NCBI RefSeq assembly: GCF_001280015.1
Contig: NZ_LGDV01000210.1
Span: 1 to 47,510 of the forward strand
Reading direction: 5' to 3'
Length of the DNA stretch: 47,510 nt
Source: Streptomyces sp. MMG1121
GTDB taxonomy: Bacteria; Actinomycetota; Actinomycetes; Streptomycetales; Streptomycetaceae
The notes below the pieces were generated by a model, which was not told the DNA's origin, made no database searches, and saw nothing but the letters and a program-made list of their open reading frames with translations. Made by a program: the position numbers and the translations under genes. Positions 18,493 through 27,211 of this stretch are shown here, one piece after another (position 1 is the stretch's first letter; every line of letters starts with the position of its first letter).

Positions 18493-19619
18493 GCACGGCA
18501 CACCACGACGGCCGGCCGGTCCGCACCGCCGTGGTGGGGCTCGGCTGGGCAGCTCGGTCCATCTGGCTGCCGCGGCTGCGTCACCACCCCGACTTCGCCG
18601 TGAGCGCGGCGGTGGACCCCGACCCGGCCTCGCGCGCGGCCGTCACTGCGGACGCCCCTGATACCCCGGTCCTGGCAGCCGTGCACGATGTGGACCCCTC
18701 AGAGGTGGACCTGGCCGTCGTGGCCGTCCCCAACCACCTGCACTGCGAGATCGCCGGAGACCTGCTCCGCAAAGGCATCCCGGTCTTCCTCGAGAAGCCG
18801 GTGTGTCTGACATCGGCAGAGGCGGAGCAGCTGGCCGAGGCCGAACGCGTCGGCGGTGCGCGGCTCCTGGCAGGCAGCGCCGCCCGCCACCGTGCCGACG
18901 TCCGGGCCCTGCTCGCGAGCGCCGGCGACCTGGGCGCCGTCCGCCACATCGAACTGTCCTGGGTGCGTGCCCGGGGCGTGCCGGACGCGGGCGGCTGGTT
19001 CACGCAGCGTCGCCTGTCGGGCGGCGGAGCGCTGGTGGACCTGGGATGGCATCTGTTCGACATCGCCGCGCCCCTGCTGGGCTCGGCGGAGTTCGCGCAG
19101 GTCACCGGTGCGGTCTCGGACGACTTCATCGCGCGGGACACCGCACGGGTCTCCTGGCGCGCCGAGGGGACCGCGGAAGACCAGGAGAGCGAGCGGGCGA
19201 CCGTCGGCGTCATCGACGTCGAGGACACCGCCCGCGCGTTCCTCGTCACCGATGACGGTGTCTCACTGTCACTGCATGCGAGCTGGGCCTCGCACGAGGA
19301 ACGCGACATCACCCGGATCCGGATCGACGGCAGCGCGGGCAGCGCGACCCTGCGCTGCACGTTCGGCTTCAGTCCCAACCGCCTGGAGCACCCGGAGCTG
19401 ACGCGCACCGACGACGGGCGGACCCGAGCGGTCACGGTGCCCGAGGAGCCCATCGGCACGGAGTACGACCGGCAGCTCGATGAGTTGCTCGCCCAGCTGC
19501 GGGACCCGGCCGGTCCACGCCGGGCCATCGAGGAGGCGCGCCGCACCATCAGCGCCATCGAGCGGATCTACTCCTCAGCCCGCGCCGCGCAGCAGAAAGC
19601 CCAGCCGCACCGGGTGTGA
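18489..19619 (+). CDS. rifL: Gfo/Idh/MocA-family oxidoreductase for AHBA nitrogen-donor formation
   Basis: This 376-aa NAD(P)-dependent oxidoreductase has an N-terminal Rossmann fold (TAVVGLGWAARSIWLPRL) and the EKPVCLTSAEAEQL motif of the Gfo/Idh/MocA family near residue 100. In the rifamycin system the homologue works with AHBA synthase, oxidising UDP-glucose at C3 so that AHBA synthase can aminate it. The ATG overlaps the AHBA synthase stop by ATGA, and the gene is followed by the phosphatase, the same K-L-M order as in rifamycin clusters. The long open frame upstream in the same phase is a shadow of AHBA synthase. Confidence 0.9.
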   Translation: MSTAHHDGRPVRTAVVGLGWAARSIWLPRLRHHPDFAVSAAVDPDPASRAAVTADAPDTPVLAAVHDVDPSEVDLAVVAVPNHLHCEIAGDLLRKGIPVFLEKPVCLTSAEAEQLAEAERVGGARLLAGSAARHRADVRALLASAGDLGAVRHIELSWVRARGVPDAGGWFTQRRLSGGGALVDLGWHLFDIAAPLLGSAEFAQVTGAVSDDFIARDTARVSWRAEGTAEDQESERATVGVIDVEDTARAFLVTDDGVSLSLHASWASHEERDITRIRIDGSAGSATLRCTFGFSPNRLEHPELTRTDDGRTRAVTVPEEPIGTEYDRQLDELLAQLRDPAGPRRAIEEARRTISAIERIYSSARAAQQKAQPHRV

Positions 19620-19723
19620 CCGGCACGACCGACCGCCGAATCGGCCCGGGCTGCCGCCCGTATCGGGCGGCAGCGGTCCCGCACCCGAAGCCGTCGCCCC
19701 ACGAAAGAGAGCGTCACAGCGCC

Positions 19724-20422
19724 ATGGACAGTCTTGGAACCAGCCAAGGCCTCGCCGCCTGCGACAACCGGGCGGAACCGATCAATGCGGTCGTCTTCGA
19801 CCTCGACGGGGTGCTCGTCAACAGTTTCGGCGTGATGCGCCAGGCGTTCACCGCCGCTTACGCCGAGGTGGTGGGCGACGGCGATCCACCGTTCGAGGAG
19901 TACGAGCGGCATCTGGGCCGCTACTTCCCCGACATCATGCGGATCATGGGGTTGCCGCTGGAGATGGAGGCCCCGTTCGTCCGTGAAAGCTACCGGCTCG
20001 CCCACCTCGTCCCGGTCTTCGACGGCGTACCGGAGATGCTCCGACAACTGCGGGCGCACGGTGTCCCGCTCGCCGTCGCCACCGGCAAGAGCGGACCACG
20101 GGCCCGTTCGCTCCTCGCACAGCTCGGTCTGCTGAACCTGTTCACCGTTGTCATCGGCTCCGATGAGGTGGAGCGCCCCAAGCCGGCTCCCGACATCGTG
20201 CTGAAGGCCCTGGGCGTGCTCGGCTCCGACCCCGCGCGGACTGTCATGGTCGGCGACGCGGTCACCGACCTCGCCAGCGCCCGGGGCGCCGGCGTCACCG
20301 CCGTCGCCGCCCTGTGGGGCGAGACCGACGAGGAGATCCTGCTCGCGCAGAACCCCGATGTCGTACTGCGCACACCATCGGAACTGCTCGAGATGTGCGT
20401 CGGCAGGTCCCGCACGCCCTGA
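19724..20422 (+). CDS. rifM: HAD-superfamily phosphatase of the AHBA pathway
   Basis: This 232-aa haloacid-dehalogenase hydrolase shows all four HAD motifs: DLDGVLV near residue 27 (nucleophile and acid Asp), ATGKSG, the Lys in ERPKPAPD, and VGDAVTD. It is the third gene of the AHBA synthase-oxidoreductase-phosphatase unit and probably releases kanosamine from its sugar-nucleotide or phosphate precursor. An in-frame GTG at 19616 overlaps the previous stop (GTGA) and would add 36 low-complexity residues. The ATG at 19724 gives the usual family length, but the coupled GTG cannot be excluded. An ordinary phosphoglycolate-type phosphatase is the alternative; context argues against it. Confidence 0.88.
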   Translation: MDSLGTSQGLAACDNRAEPINAVVFDLDGVLVNSFGVMRQAFTAAYAEVVGDGDPPFEEYERHLGRYFPDIMRIMGLPLEMEAPFVRESYRLAHLVPVFDGVPEMLRQLRAHGVPLAVATGKSGPRARSLLAQLGLLNLFTVVIGSDEVERPKPAPDIVLKALGVLGSDPARTVMVGDAVTDLASARGAGVTAVAALWGETDEEILLAQNPDVVLRTPSELLEMCVGRSRTP

Positions 20423-20670
20423 TCCCGCACACTCACGCGCCGACCCGTCCTTCGGGCTTCAATTCGTCCGTTCCGTACAGGGAATCCAACCACAGATGAT
20501 CACCGTTCCAATAATCCGACGGAGGAGAATCCGGTGGGATTCACGAGGCTGCGGACACAGACCGTTCCCTACCCGTTACGGCGTCCAGCAGGGGCTATCG
20601 GAGAGTTTTCGACCATGTTTCTCCAATGTTCTCAGTCATATCTCGACCGATATTTCACCGGAGACTCGAC

Positions 20671-22005
20671 GTGGGAAACGCCGTGACGGAAATCCGTAAG
20701 CCTGCCCTGCAACAGCCCGAGTGGGACGACCCGTCACAGGCCCGGCGCATCCGGGAGGTACTGGCCGCACGTCCGCCGCTGGTCAAGGCGGAGGACGTGC
20801 GTGCCCTGCGGACGCTGCTGGCCCACGTGGCCCGTGGCAACGCCCTTGTGGTGCAAGCCGGTGACTGCGCCGAGAACCCGGGTGAATGCGACGCCGAGTA
20901 CGTGTCGCGCAAATCCGCAGTGCTCGACATGCTCGCCGCGACGCTGAAGATGGCCACCCACAAGCCGGTCGTACGGGCCGGACGCATCGCGGGCCAGTTC
21001 GCCAAGCCGCGCTCCAAGCCTCTCGAACGGATCGGAGACCTGGAACTACCGGTCTACCGGGGCCACATGGTCAACGGTCCGGAGCCGACTCCGGAATCCC
21101 GTCGGCACGATCCGCTGCGCCTGCTGACCTCGTACATGACGGCCAGCGACGTCATGGAGCATCTGGGCTGGCGCGGCCCCGCGCGCTCCGGTCACCAGCC
21201 GCTGATCGAACCCCGGATGTGGACGAGTCATGAGGCACTCGTCCTCGACTACGAGTTGCCCATGATCCGTGAGCTGGGAGACGGACGCCGCTGGCTCGGC
21301 TCCACCCACTGGCCGTGGATCGGCGAGCGGACCCGTCAACTGGACGGCGCCCACCTGGACCTCGTCGCCGACATCGTCAACCCGGTCGCGGTGAAGGTCG
21401 GTCCGACCACCACCGTGGAGGAGATCACCATCCTGTGCGAACGGCTCGACCCGCTGCGGGAACCGGGCCGTCTCACCCTGATCGCTCGCATGGGCGCCGA
21501 AGTGGTCTCCGGCAGGCTACCCGCGCTCGTGGAGGCGGTCCGGCTGGCCGGCCATCCCGTGATCTGGCTCAGCGACCCCATGCACGGCAACACCGTTGCA
21601 GGACCGGACGGTCACAAGACTCGCCTGCTGGAGACCATGGCACGGGAGATCCGGGGATTCCTCGTGGCCGTGACCGACGCCGGCGGCACGGCGGGCGGAC
21701 TGCACCTGGAGACCACGCCCGACGACGTCCTCGAATGTGCCACGGACGTCTCCGAGTTCGAGGGGCGGCCCGTCCGGCGCACCAGCCTGTGCGACCCCCG
21801 GCTCAATCCGGAACAGGCCGTTGCACTCGTCTCCGCCTGGACCGGCGCAGGCACCCGGGCCACCGCGCCTTCAGATGGGGCACGAGCGGTCGAGGAAACG
21901 CACGGAAGCCCGAGATCCCCGGGCGACCGGGAACTCCTGTCCGCGCCGGAATATCGAGAGTTCAGGACCCGGAACCCCTCAGAGTTGCGGCTCAACCAAG
22001 CCTAG
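20671..22005 (+). CDS. rifH: Type II (plant-like) DAHP synthase, probable aminoDAHP synthase
   Basis: This 444-aa class II DAHP synthase condenses phosphoenolpyruvate with imino-erythrose-4-phosphate in the AHBA pathway. Motifs include VVQAGDCAEN (metal-binding Cys), RAGRIAGQFAKPRS, GSTHWPWIGERTRQ, VAVKVGPTTTVEE, WLSDPMHGNT, the GGLHLETTPDDV metal site and SLCDPRLNPEQA. The GTG at 20671 is favoured because GGAG lies 7 nt before it. An ATG at 20626 in the same frame lacks a ribosome binding site and adds a lysine-poor extension not expected for the family. The gene has its own 248-bp upstream region and stands between the phosphatase and the cyclohexanecarboxylate operon. Confidence 0.9.
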   Translation: MGNAVTEIRKPALQQPEWDDPSQARRIREVLAARPPLVKAEDVRALRTLLAHVARGNALVVQAGDCAENPGECDAEYVSRKSAVLDMLAATLKMATHKPVVRAGRIAGQFAKPRSKPLERIGDLELPVYRGHMVNGPEPTPESRRHDPLRLLTSYMTASDVMEHLGWRGPARSGHQPLIEPRMWTSHEALVLDYELPMIRELGDGRRWLGSTHWPWIGERTRQLDGAHLDLVADIVNPVAVKVGPTTTVEEITILCERLDPLREPGRLTLIARMGAEVVSGRLPALVEAVRLAGHPVIWLSDPMHGNTVAGPDGHKTRLLETMAREIRGFLVAVTDAGGTAGGLHLETTPDDVLECATDVSEFEGRPVRRTSLCDPRLNPEQAVALVSAWTGAGTRATAPSDGARAVEETHGSPRSPGDRELLSAPEYREFRTRNPSELRLNQA

Positions 22006-22088
22006 GGCAACTCAGCTGCCGTCGGAATTCTGGCCATTTCCCATTCCTGTCTCGGCCTCCTGCCCATTGCCAGGGAGTAGTAGGACCC

Positions 22089-25000
22089 ATGCACCTTCTC
22101 GTCAACGGAATTCAGCACCGGGTCACCGGTGAGATTCTTGTCCCGAACTCGAAATACCACGCGCACCGTGCACTGATTCTCGCCTCGCTCGCCGACGGCG
22201 TCAGCCGCGTCCACGGTCTGTCCGACGCCCGGCACGTCGAGTACACGGTGCGACTGCTGCGCGACCTCGGCGTGAAGATCACCAGGGACGGTGACACCTA
22301 CGTGGTTCAGGGGCTCGGCGGGCGGTACAAGCCGCGCCGGGAGGCCGTGTCCGCCGGCAGCTCCGGCACCACCCTGTACTTCATGATCGGTCTGGCCTCA
22401 CTGTCGGACCGCGCCGTGTCGGTGACCGGGCAGAAGTACTTCAGGCGACGCCCGGTCGGCCCACTGCTGCGCGCCCTCGAACAGATGGGTGTCCAGCTGG
22501 AGTCGGCCGACGACTGCCCGCCCGTCCACGTGCAGGGCCGCAGGCCCACGGGCGGCCACGTCACCATCGCGGGCACCCTGTCCCAGTGGATCTCAGGCCT
22601 GATCCTGCTGGCCCCGTTCGCGACGCGGCACACCACCATCGAGGTGGAGGGGGAGCTCAACGAGCGTCCCTACCTGGAGCTGACCGTGGCGATGATGCGG
22701 CAGTTCGGCCTCGAGGTGACCGTTTCCGAGGACTGGCGGCGCTTCGACATAGAGCCCGGCCAGCGGGCCTGCACCGTCGAGCTGACGCTGCCCCCGGACA
22801 TCGGCTCGGCCGCGTTCGGTATCGCAACCGCAGCGCTGCACCCCAGCGACGTGCTGCTGCGCGGGATCACCACGCTGGAGGGCGGCCCGGCCGACCACCC
22901 CGAGTTCCACTTCCTCGACGTCGCACGATCCATGGGCGTACCGATGGAGATCGACGAGGCGGCCGGCGGTGTCCGCATCCGGCAGGACGTGCCGCAGCTC
23001 ACCGCGGTCGACGTCGACTGCCGCGACATCCCCGACATGCTGCCGATCCTGTCGACCCTCGCCACGTTCGCGCGCGGCGAGTCGGTGTTCCGCAACATCG
23101 CGCACACCCGGCTCAAGGAGTCCGACCGAGCCGCAGCCATGCTCCAGCTCAACTCCATGGGCGGCCGCCTGGAACTGTCGGACGACGCGTTGCGGGTACG
23201 GGGCGTGGAGGGCCTGACCGGCGCCAAGCTGTCCTCGTTCAACGACCACCGCATCCTGATGTCGCTCGCGGTGGCGTCCTCGCGGGCACAGGGGCATTCG
23301 ACGCTGACGTTTCCGAACGCCTACCGCATCTCGTACCCGAGCTTCCTCGACGCGATGAACACGCTCACCGTGCCCATGTCGGTGCTGGGCGGCTCGGCAG
23401 GTCCCGCCCCGGACGGTGCCCCGGAGGCGGAGCCCGAGTCCGTCGACCCCGAGGAGGCCTCGCGGGTCACACTGCCGCAGTGGCTGCGTCGACGGGCCGA
23501 GGCCCGGCCCGAGGACACGGCCGTCGTGGACGTGCGCTCCGACCGCGACGAGGTCACCACCTGGAGCGAGCTGGCCGAGCGGGTGGACCGCGCGGCGACC
23601 CTGCTGCTGCGGCTCGGCGTGCGACCGGGCGAGAACGTGGCGTACCAGCTTCCGAACCGTACCGAGTTCGTGGTGCTGTCGCTGGCGGCTCTGCGCATCG
23701 GAGCCGTGTGCTGCCCGGTCATCCCGTTCTTCCGCAAGCGGGAGGTCGGTTTCGTCCTGCGGCGCTCCAAGGCACGGGTCCTGGTCGTGGCGGACCGTCA
23801 CCGCTCGCGTATGCCCGCCGAGGAGGCACTGGAGCTGATCTCCGAGGAAGGATCGGACCTGAGGCTGGAGCACGTGGTGGTCCTGGCCACCGCGGGCGGC
23901 TCCGCCCAGTTGCCCGAGTCCCCCGCGGGCGGGGCGACCGTGCACGACTGGGAGCAGGCCCTGTCGGCGACAGCCATCGACCGGGCGTCACTCGACGCCC
24001 TCGCGCCGACACCGGAGATGACGGCGCAACTCCTGTTCACCTCGGGCACCACCAGCGAGCCCAAGGGCGTCACCCAGCCCACGCGCAACCTGGTCAGGGC
24101 CACCGCGATGGAAATCGGACACCTCGGGCTCGGCAAGCAGGACGCGATCTGGGTGCCGTCGCCGCTCGCGCACCAGACGGGCTTCCTGTACGGCATGGTG
24201 CTCGCCCTGGTACTGGGCGTGCCGCAGATCCTGCAACCCGACTGGGACGCCAAGCGGGCACTTCAGTCGCTCAACGACCACCGGGCGACGTTCGTACAGG
24301 CCGCGACACCGTTCCTGTCCGACCTGGTGAAAGCCGTGGAGGAGAGCGGCGAAACGCCGCAGCACCTGCGGATATTCGTGGCGACCGGGGCCATGGTGCC
24401 GCGCGGTCTGGCGGAGCGCGCCGGGCGGGTGCTGGGCACTGGCGTGTGCGGGGCCTTCGGCACCACGGAGACCTGCCTGGGCGCGCTGTCGTCACCCTCC
24501 GACGAGCCCCGACAGCGCTGGGGCTCCGACGGCCGTGCACTGGACGGCATCGAACTGCGGATCACGGACGATGACGGAGTGGTGCTGGCCGCGGGCAAGG
24601 AGGGCAACTTCGAGTTGCGCTCCCCCACGGTCTTCGAGGGCTACCTCGAGCGTCCCGACCTGACGTCCCAGGCGTTCACCGAGGACGGTTGGTACCGCAC
24701 GGGCGATCTGGCCACGATCGACACCGAGGGCTTCCTGCGGATCACCGGACGCGTGAAGGACGTGGTCAACCGCGGCGGCGAGAAGATTCCCGTCGCGGAG
24801 ATCGAGCAACTGCTGTTCGGACACCCAGCGGTGGACGACGTCGCGGTGGTGGCCATGCCGGACGAGCGCCTCGGCGAACGCGCCTGCGCCTTCGTGGTCC
24901 CGGCGGGTGGAGCGGAGCTGACCTTCGAGGAGATGCGGCGTTACCTCGACGGGCACGAGGTGGCCAAACAGTACTGGCCCGAACGCCTGGAGCGGATCGA

Positions 25001-25094
25001 CGTCCTGCCGCGCAACCCGATCGGCAAGGTGAAGAAGTTCGAACTGCGGGCGCTGGCCCGTGACTTGAGGCCCCACGACGAGAACACCGTCTGA
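22089..25094 (+). CDS. Fusion of an EPSP-synthase-like enzyme and an acyl-CoA ligase (cyclohexanecarboxylate pathway)
   Basis: This 1001-aa protein joins two enzymes. Residues about 1-430 are an EPSP-synthase homologue: PNSKYHAHRAL, FRRRPVGPLL, GTLSQWISGL, DIPDMLPIL, RLKESDR and FNDHRILMSLAVA are recognisable. However, the Ser after the first Lys is Tyr, the NAGT-R motif is SSGTT-Y, and the C-terminal active-site Lys (KSFP in the family) is Ile (ISYP). Enolpyruvyl transfer is therefore doubtful; a modified elimination chemistry on shikimate is more likely. After an acidic Pro/Glu linker (about 435-455) comes an adenylate-forming ligase: LLFTSGTTSEPKGV near 655, WYRTGDLA near 870, C-terminal Lys in PIGKVKKFE. 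It should activate shikimate or a shikimate-derived acid as its CoA ester. AnsJ and AnsK of the Streptomyces collinus pathway are the likely counterparts, but I am not certain of the correspondence. Confidence 0.85.
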   Translation: MHLLVNGIQHRVTGEILVPNSKYHAHRALILASLADGVSRVHGLSDARHVEYTVRLLRDLGVKITRDGDTYVVQGLGGRYKPRREAVSAGSSGTTLYFMIGLASLSDRAVSVTGQKYFRRRPVGPLLRALEQMGVQLESADDCPPVHVQGRRPTGGHVTIAGTLSQWISGLILLAPFATRHTTIEVEGELNERPYLELTVAMMRQFGLEVTVSEDWRRFDIEPGQRACTVELTLPPDIGSAAFGIATAALHPSDVLLRGITTLEGGPADHPEFHFLDVARSMGVPMEIDEAAGGVRIRQDVPQLTAVDVDCRDIPDMLPILSTLATFARGESVFRNIAHTRLKESDRAAAMLQLNSMGGRLELSDDALRVRGVEGLTGAKLSSFNDHRILMSLAVASSRAQGHSTLTFPNAYRISYPSFLDAMNTLTVPMSVLGGSAGPAPDGAPEAEPESVDPEEASRVTLPQWLRRRAEARPEDTAVVDVRSDRDEVTTWSELAERVDRAATLLLRLGVRPGENVAYQLPNRTEFVVLSLAALRIGAVCCPVIPFFRKREVGFVLRRSKARVLVVADRHRSRMPAEEALELISEEGSDLRLEHVVVLATAGGSAQLPESPAGGATVHDWEQALSATAIDRASLDALAPTPEMTAQLLFTSGTTSEPKGVTQPTRNLVRATAMEIGHLGLGKQDAIWVPSPLAHQTGFLYGMVLALVLGVPQILQPDWDAKRALQSLNDHRATFVQAATPFLSDLVKAVEESGETPQHLRIFVATGAMVPRGLAERAGRVLGTGVCGAFGTTETCLGALSSPSDEPRQRWGSDGRALDGIELRITDDDGVVLAAGKEGNFELRSPTVFEGYLERPDLTSQAFTEDGWYRTGDLATIDTEGFLRITGRVKDVVNRGGEKIPVAEIEQLLFGHPAVDDVAVVAMPDERLGERACAFVVPAGGAELTFEEMRRYLDGHEVAKQYWPERLERIDVLPRNPIGKVKKFELRALARDLRPHDENTV

Positions 25095-25174
25095 GAGCGC
25101 CCGTCCCGTCGCGGTGCCCGCCGGCCCCGGGACGGACAGCAGACCGGAACGACGAACAGGAACAGAGGCAGCAC

Positions 25175-26344
25175 ATGACGGACGAGCAGCAGTTCCACGA
25201 GCTGCGCACCCAGGTCGAACAGTGGGTGGAGGGGCCCGGTGAGCGCTGGGCCGAACGCATCGAGGAGACCGGGCAGGTGCCCGAGGAGCTGTGGGCCGAG
25301 CTGAACGGCCTGGGATTCCTGCGCATAGCCGCTCCCGTGGCGTACGGCGGCCGGGGCGTAGGCTTCGCGCACTGGATGGAGCTGATGGAGGTCTTCTCCC
25401 GCTCACACGGCTCCGTGCGCATGATCGTGCACGTGGTCAACGGCATCTGGCGGTCGATGGACGGCCACGCCGACGACGAGCAGCGCAAGCGCTTCGTCAT
25501 CCCCTCGGTCACCGGCGAGATCAAGATCGCCTTCGCCCTCACCGAGCCGGGCAACGGCACCGGCGCGGACATCACGACATCGGTGGTGCGCGAGGGCGAC
25601 ACGTACTACCTCTCGGGGCGCAAGCACCTGATCACCTTCGGGGTGCGCTGCGACTACTACCTGCTGGCCGCCCGGGTCGAGGGCAGCACCGGGCACGAGG
25701 GCACGGTGGCCCTGCTGGTGCCGCGTGACGCCCCGGGCGTCACGGTCGAGGACACCTCCAACACCATGGGCGTCACGGGTACCGACCATGCGTCGCTGGC
25801 CTTCGACCGCACCCCGGTGCCGGTGGACCACCGGCTGGGTGTGGAGGGCGAGGGCCTGGAGGTGTTCCTCGGTGGCTTCCTGACTCCGTCCCGGGTCTCC
25901 GTGGCGATGAGCTGTGTCGGGCTCGCGCAGCGCGCTCAGCAGCTGGCCGTCGAGTACGCCCGCAGCCGCGTCACCTTCGGCAAGACGCTCACCCAGCGCC
26001 AGGCCATCCAGTTCATGCTGGCCGAGAACGCGGCGGACATCGAAGCCGCACGGCAGCTGGTCCTGTACGCGGCCCGCCGCTTCGAGGAGGGGGCGGACGA
26101 CGCCTCCATGCTGTCGTCGATGGCGAAGATGCACGCGGTGACGATGCTGACGAACGTCACCGACAAGGCACTGCAAGTGCACGGTGGACTCGGTTACTGG
26201 AAGGCGCAGAAGATCGAGCGCGTGTACCGCGACGCACGTGCCCAGCGCTTCGAGGAAGGCACCAACGAGGTACAGAAGGCCGTGGTCTTCCGCGAGCTGC
26301 TCCAGCGTGCCGCGTCCCGCGACCCGGAAGGAACGATCCGATGA
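25175..26344 (+). CDS. Acyl-CoA dehydrogenase of cyclohexanecarbonyl-CoA formation
   Basis: This 389-aa FAD acyl-CoA dehydrogenase has FALTEPGNGTGADITT (flavin region), FGKTLTQRQAIQF, QVHGGLGYW and the catalytic Glu region RFEEGTNEVQ near residue 370. In the shikimate-to-cyclohexanecarboxylate route, double-bond shuffling of ring-CoA intermediates needs such an enzyme, possibly run as a reductase or for isomerisation. It follows the fusion gene by 80 bp and overlaps chcA by ATGA, so the two are translationally coupled. It probably corresponds to one of the AnsL/AnsM proteins of the S. collinus pathway. Substrate assignment rests on context. Confidence 0.86.
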   Translation: MTDEQQFHELRTQVEQWVEGPGERWAERIEETGQVPEELWAELNGLGFLRIAAPVAYGGRGVGFAHWMELMEVFSRSHGSVRMIVHVVNGIWRSMDGHADDEQRKRFVIPSVTGEIKIAFALTEPGNGTGADITTSVVREGDTYYLSGRKHLITFGVRCDYYLLAARVEGSTGHEGTVALLVPRDAPGVTVEDTSNTMGVTGTDHASLAFDRTPVPVDHRLGVEGEGLEVFLGGFLTPSRVSVAMSCVGLAQRAQQLAVEYARSRVTFGKTLTQRQAIQFMLAENAADIEAARQLVLYAARRFEEGADDASMLSSMAKMHAVTMLTNVTDKALQVHGGLGYWKAQKIERVYRDARAQRFEEGTNEVQKAVVFRELLQRAASRDPEGTIR

Positions 26345-27183
26345 GCAGCCCCCACGACCAGCGGACACCCGACCGCGAGCAGGTCTCGCTGATCACCGGG
26401 GCCTCACGCGGTATCGGCCGCACCCTGGCCCTCACCCTCGCCAGACGGGGTGGCACCGTGGTCGTCAACTACAAGAAGAACGCCGACCTGGCGCAGAAGA
26501 CCGTCGCCGAGGTCAAGGAGGCCGGTGGTCAGGGCTTCGCGGTCCAGGCGGACGTCGAGACCGCCGAGGGCGTCACGGCGCTGTTCGACGAGGTGGCGCA
26601 GCGCTGCGGGCGGCTCGACCACTTCGTCTCCAACGCTGCGGCGAGCGCGTTCAAGAACATCGTCGACCTCGGCCCGCACCACCTGGACCGGTCGTACGCG
26701 ATGAACCTGCGGCCGTTCGTGCTGGGGGCGCAGCAGGCCGTCAAGCTGATGGACAACGGCGGGCGGATCGTCGCGCTGTCCTCCTACGGCTCGATCCGCG
26801 CCTACCCCACCTACGCGATGCTCGGCGGCATGAAGGCCGCCATCGAGTCATGGGTGCGGTACATGGCGGTGGAGTTCGCTCCCTACGGCATCAACGTCAA
26901 CGGGGTCAACGGCGGCCTGATCGACTCGGATTCGCTGGAGTTCTTCTACAACGTCGAGGGCATGCCGCCCATGCAGGGCGTCCTCGACCGCATCCCCGCG
27001 CGCCGTCCGGGCACCGTGCAGGAGATGGCCGACACCATCGTCTTCCTGCTCGGCGAGGGGGCGGCCTACATCACCGGTCAGACCCTGGTGGTCGACGGCG
27101 GGCTCAGCATCGTCGCGCCGCCGTTCTTCGCGGACGCGGGGGAGGCGCTGGAGTTGCCGCCCCGGCCGACGCGGGACGCCTGA
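26341..27183 (+). CDS. chcA: ChcA-type 1-cyclohexenylcarbonyl-CoA reductase (SDR family)
   Basis: This 280-aa short-chain dehydrogenase has the same length as S. collinus ChcA, which reduces the alpha,beta double bond of 1-cyclohexenylcarbonyl-CoA. TGASRGIG (cofactor site) is near residue 20 and NAA in the SNAAASAF stretch is at the fourth strand. The catalytic Tyr and Lys are spaced YAMLGGMK, i.e. Tyr-X6-Lys. That spacing is typical of enoyl reductases of the FabI type, whereas carbonyl-reducing SDRs use Tyr-X3-Lys, which supports C=C reduction. The protein is coupled by ATGA to the acyl-CoA dehydrogenase and followed after 28 bp by the flavoprotein reductase. Confidence 0.9.
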   Translation: MSSPHDQRTPDREQVSLITGASRGIGRTLALTLARRGGTVVVNYKKNADLAQKTVAEVKEAGGQGFAVQADVETAEGVTALFDEVAQRCGRLDHFVSNAAASAFKNIVDLGPHHLDRSYAMNLRPFVLGAQQAVKLMDNGGRIVALSSYGSIRAYPTYAMLGGMKAAIESWVRYMAVEFAPYGINVNGVNGGLIDSDSLEFFYNVEGMPPMQGVLDRIPARRPGTVQEMADTIVFLLGEGAAYITGQTLVVDGGLSIVAPPFFADAGEALELPPRPTRDA

Positions 27184-27211
27184 GCGGAACGACCGAGAAG
27201 GGGGATGGCGG

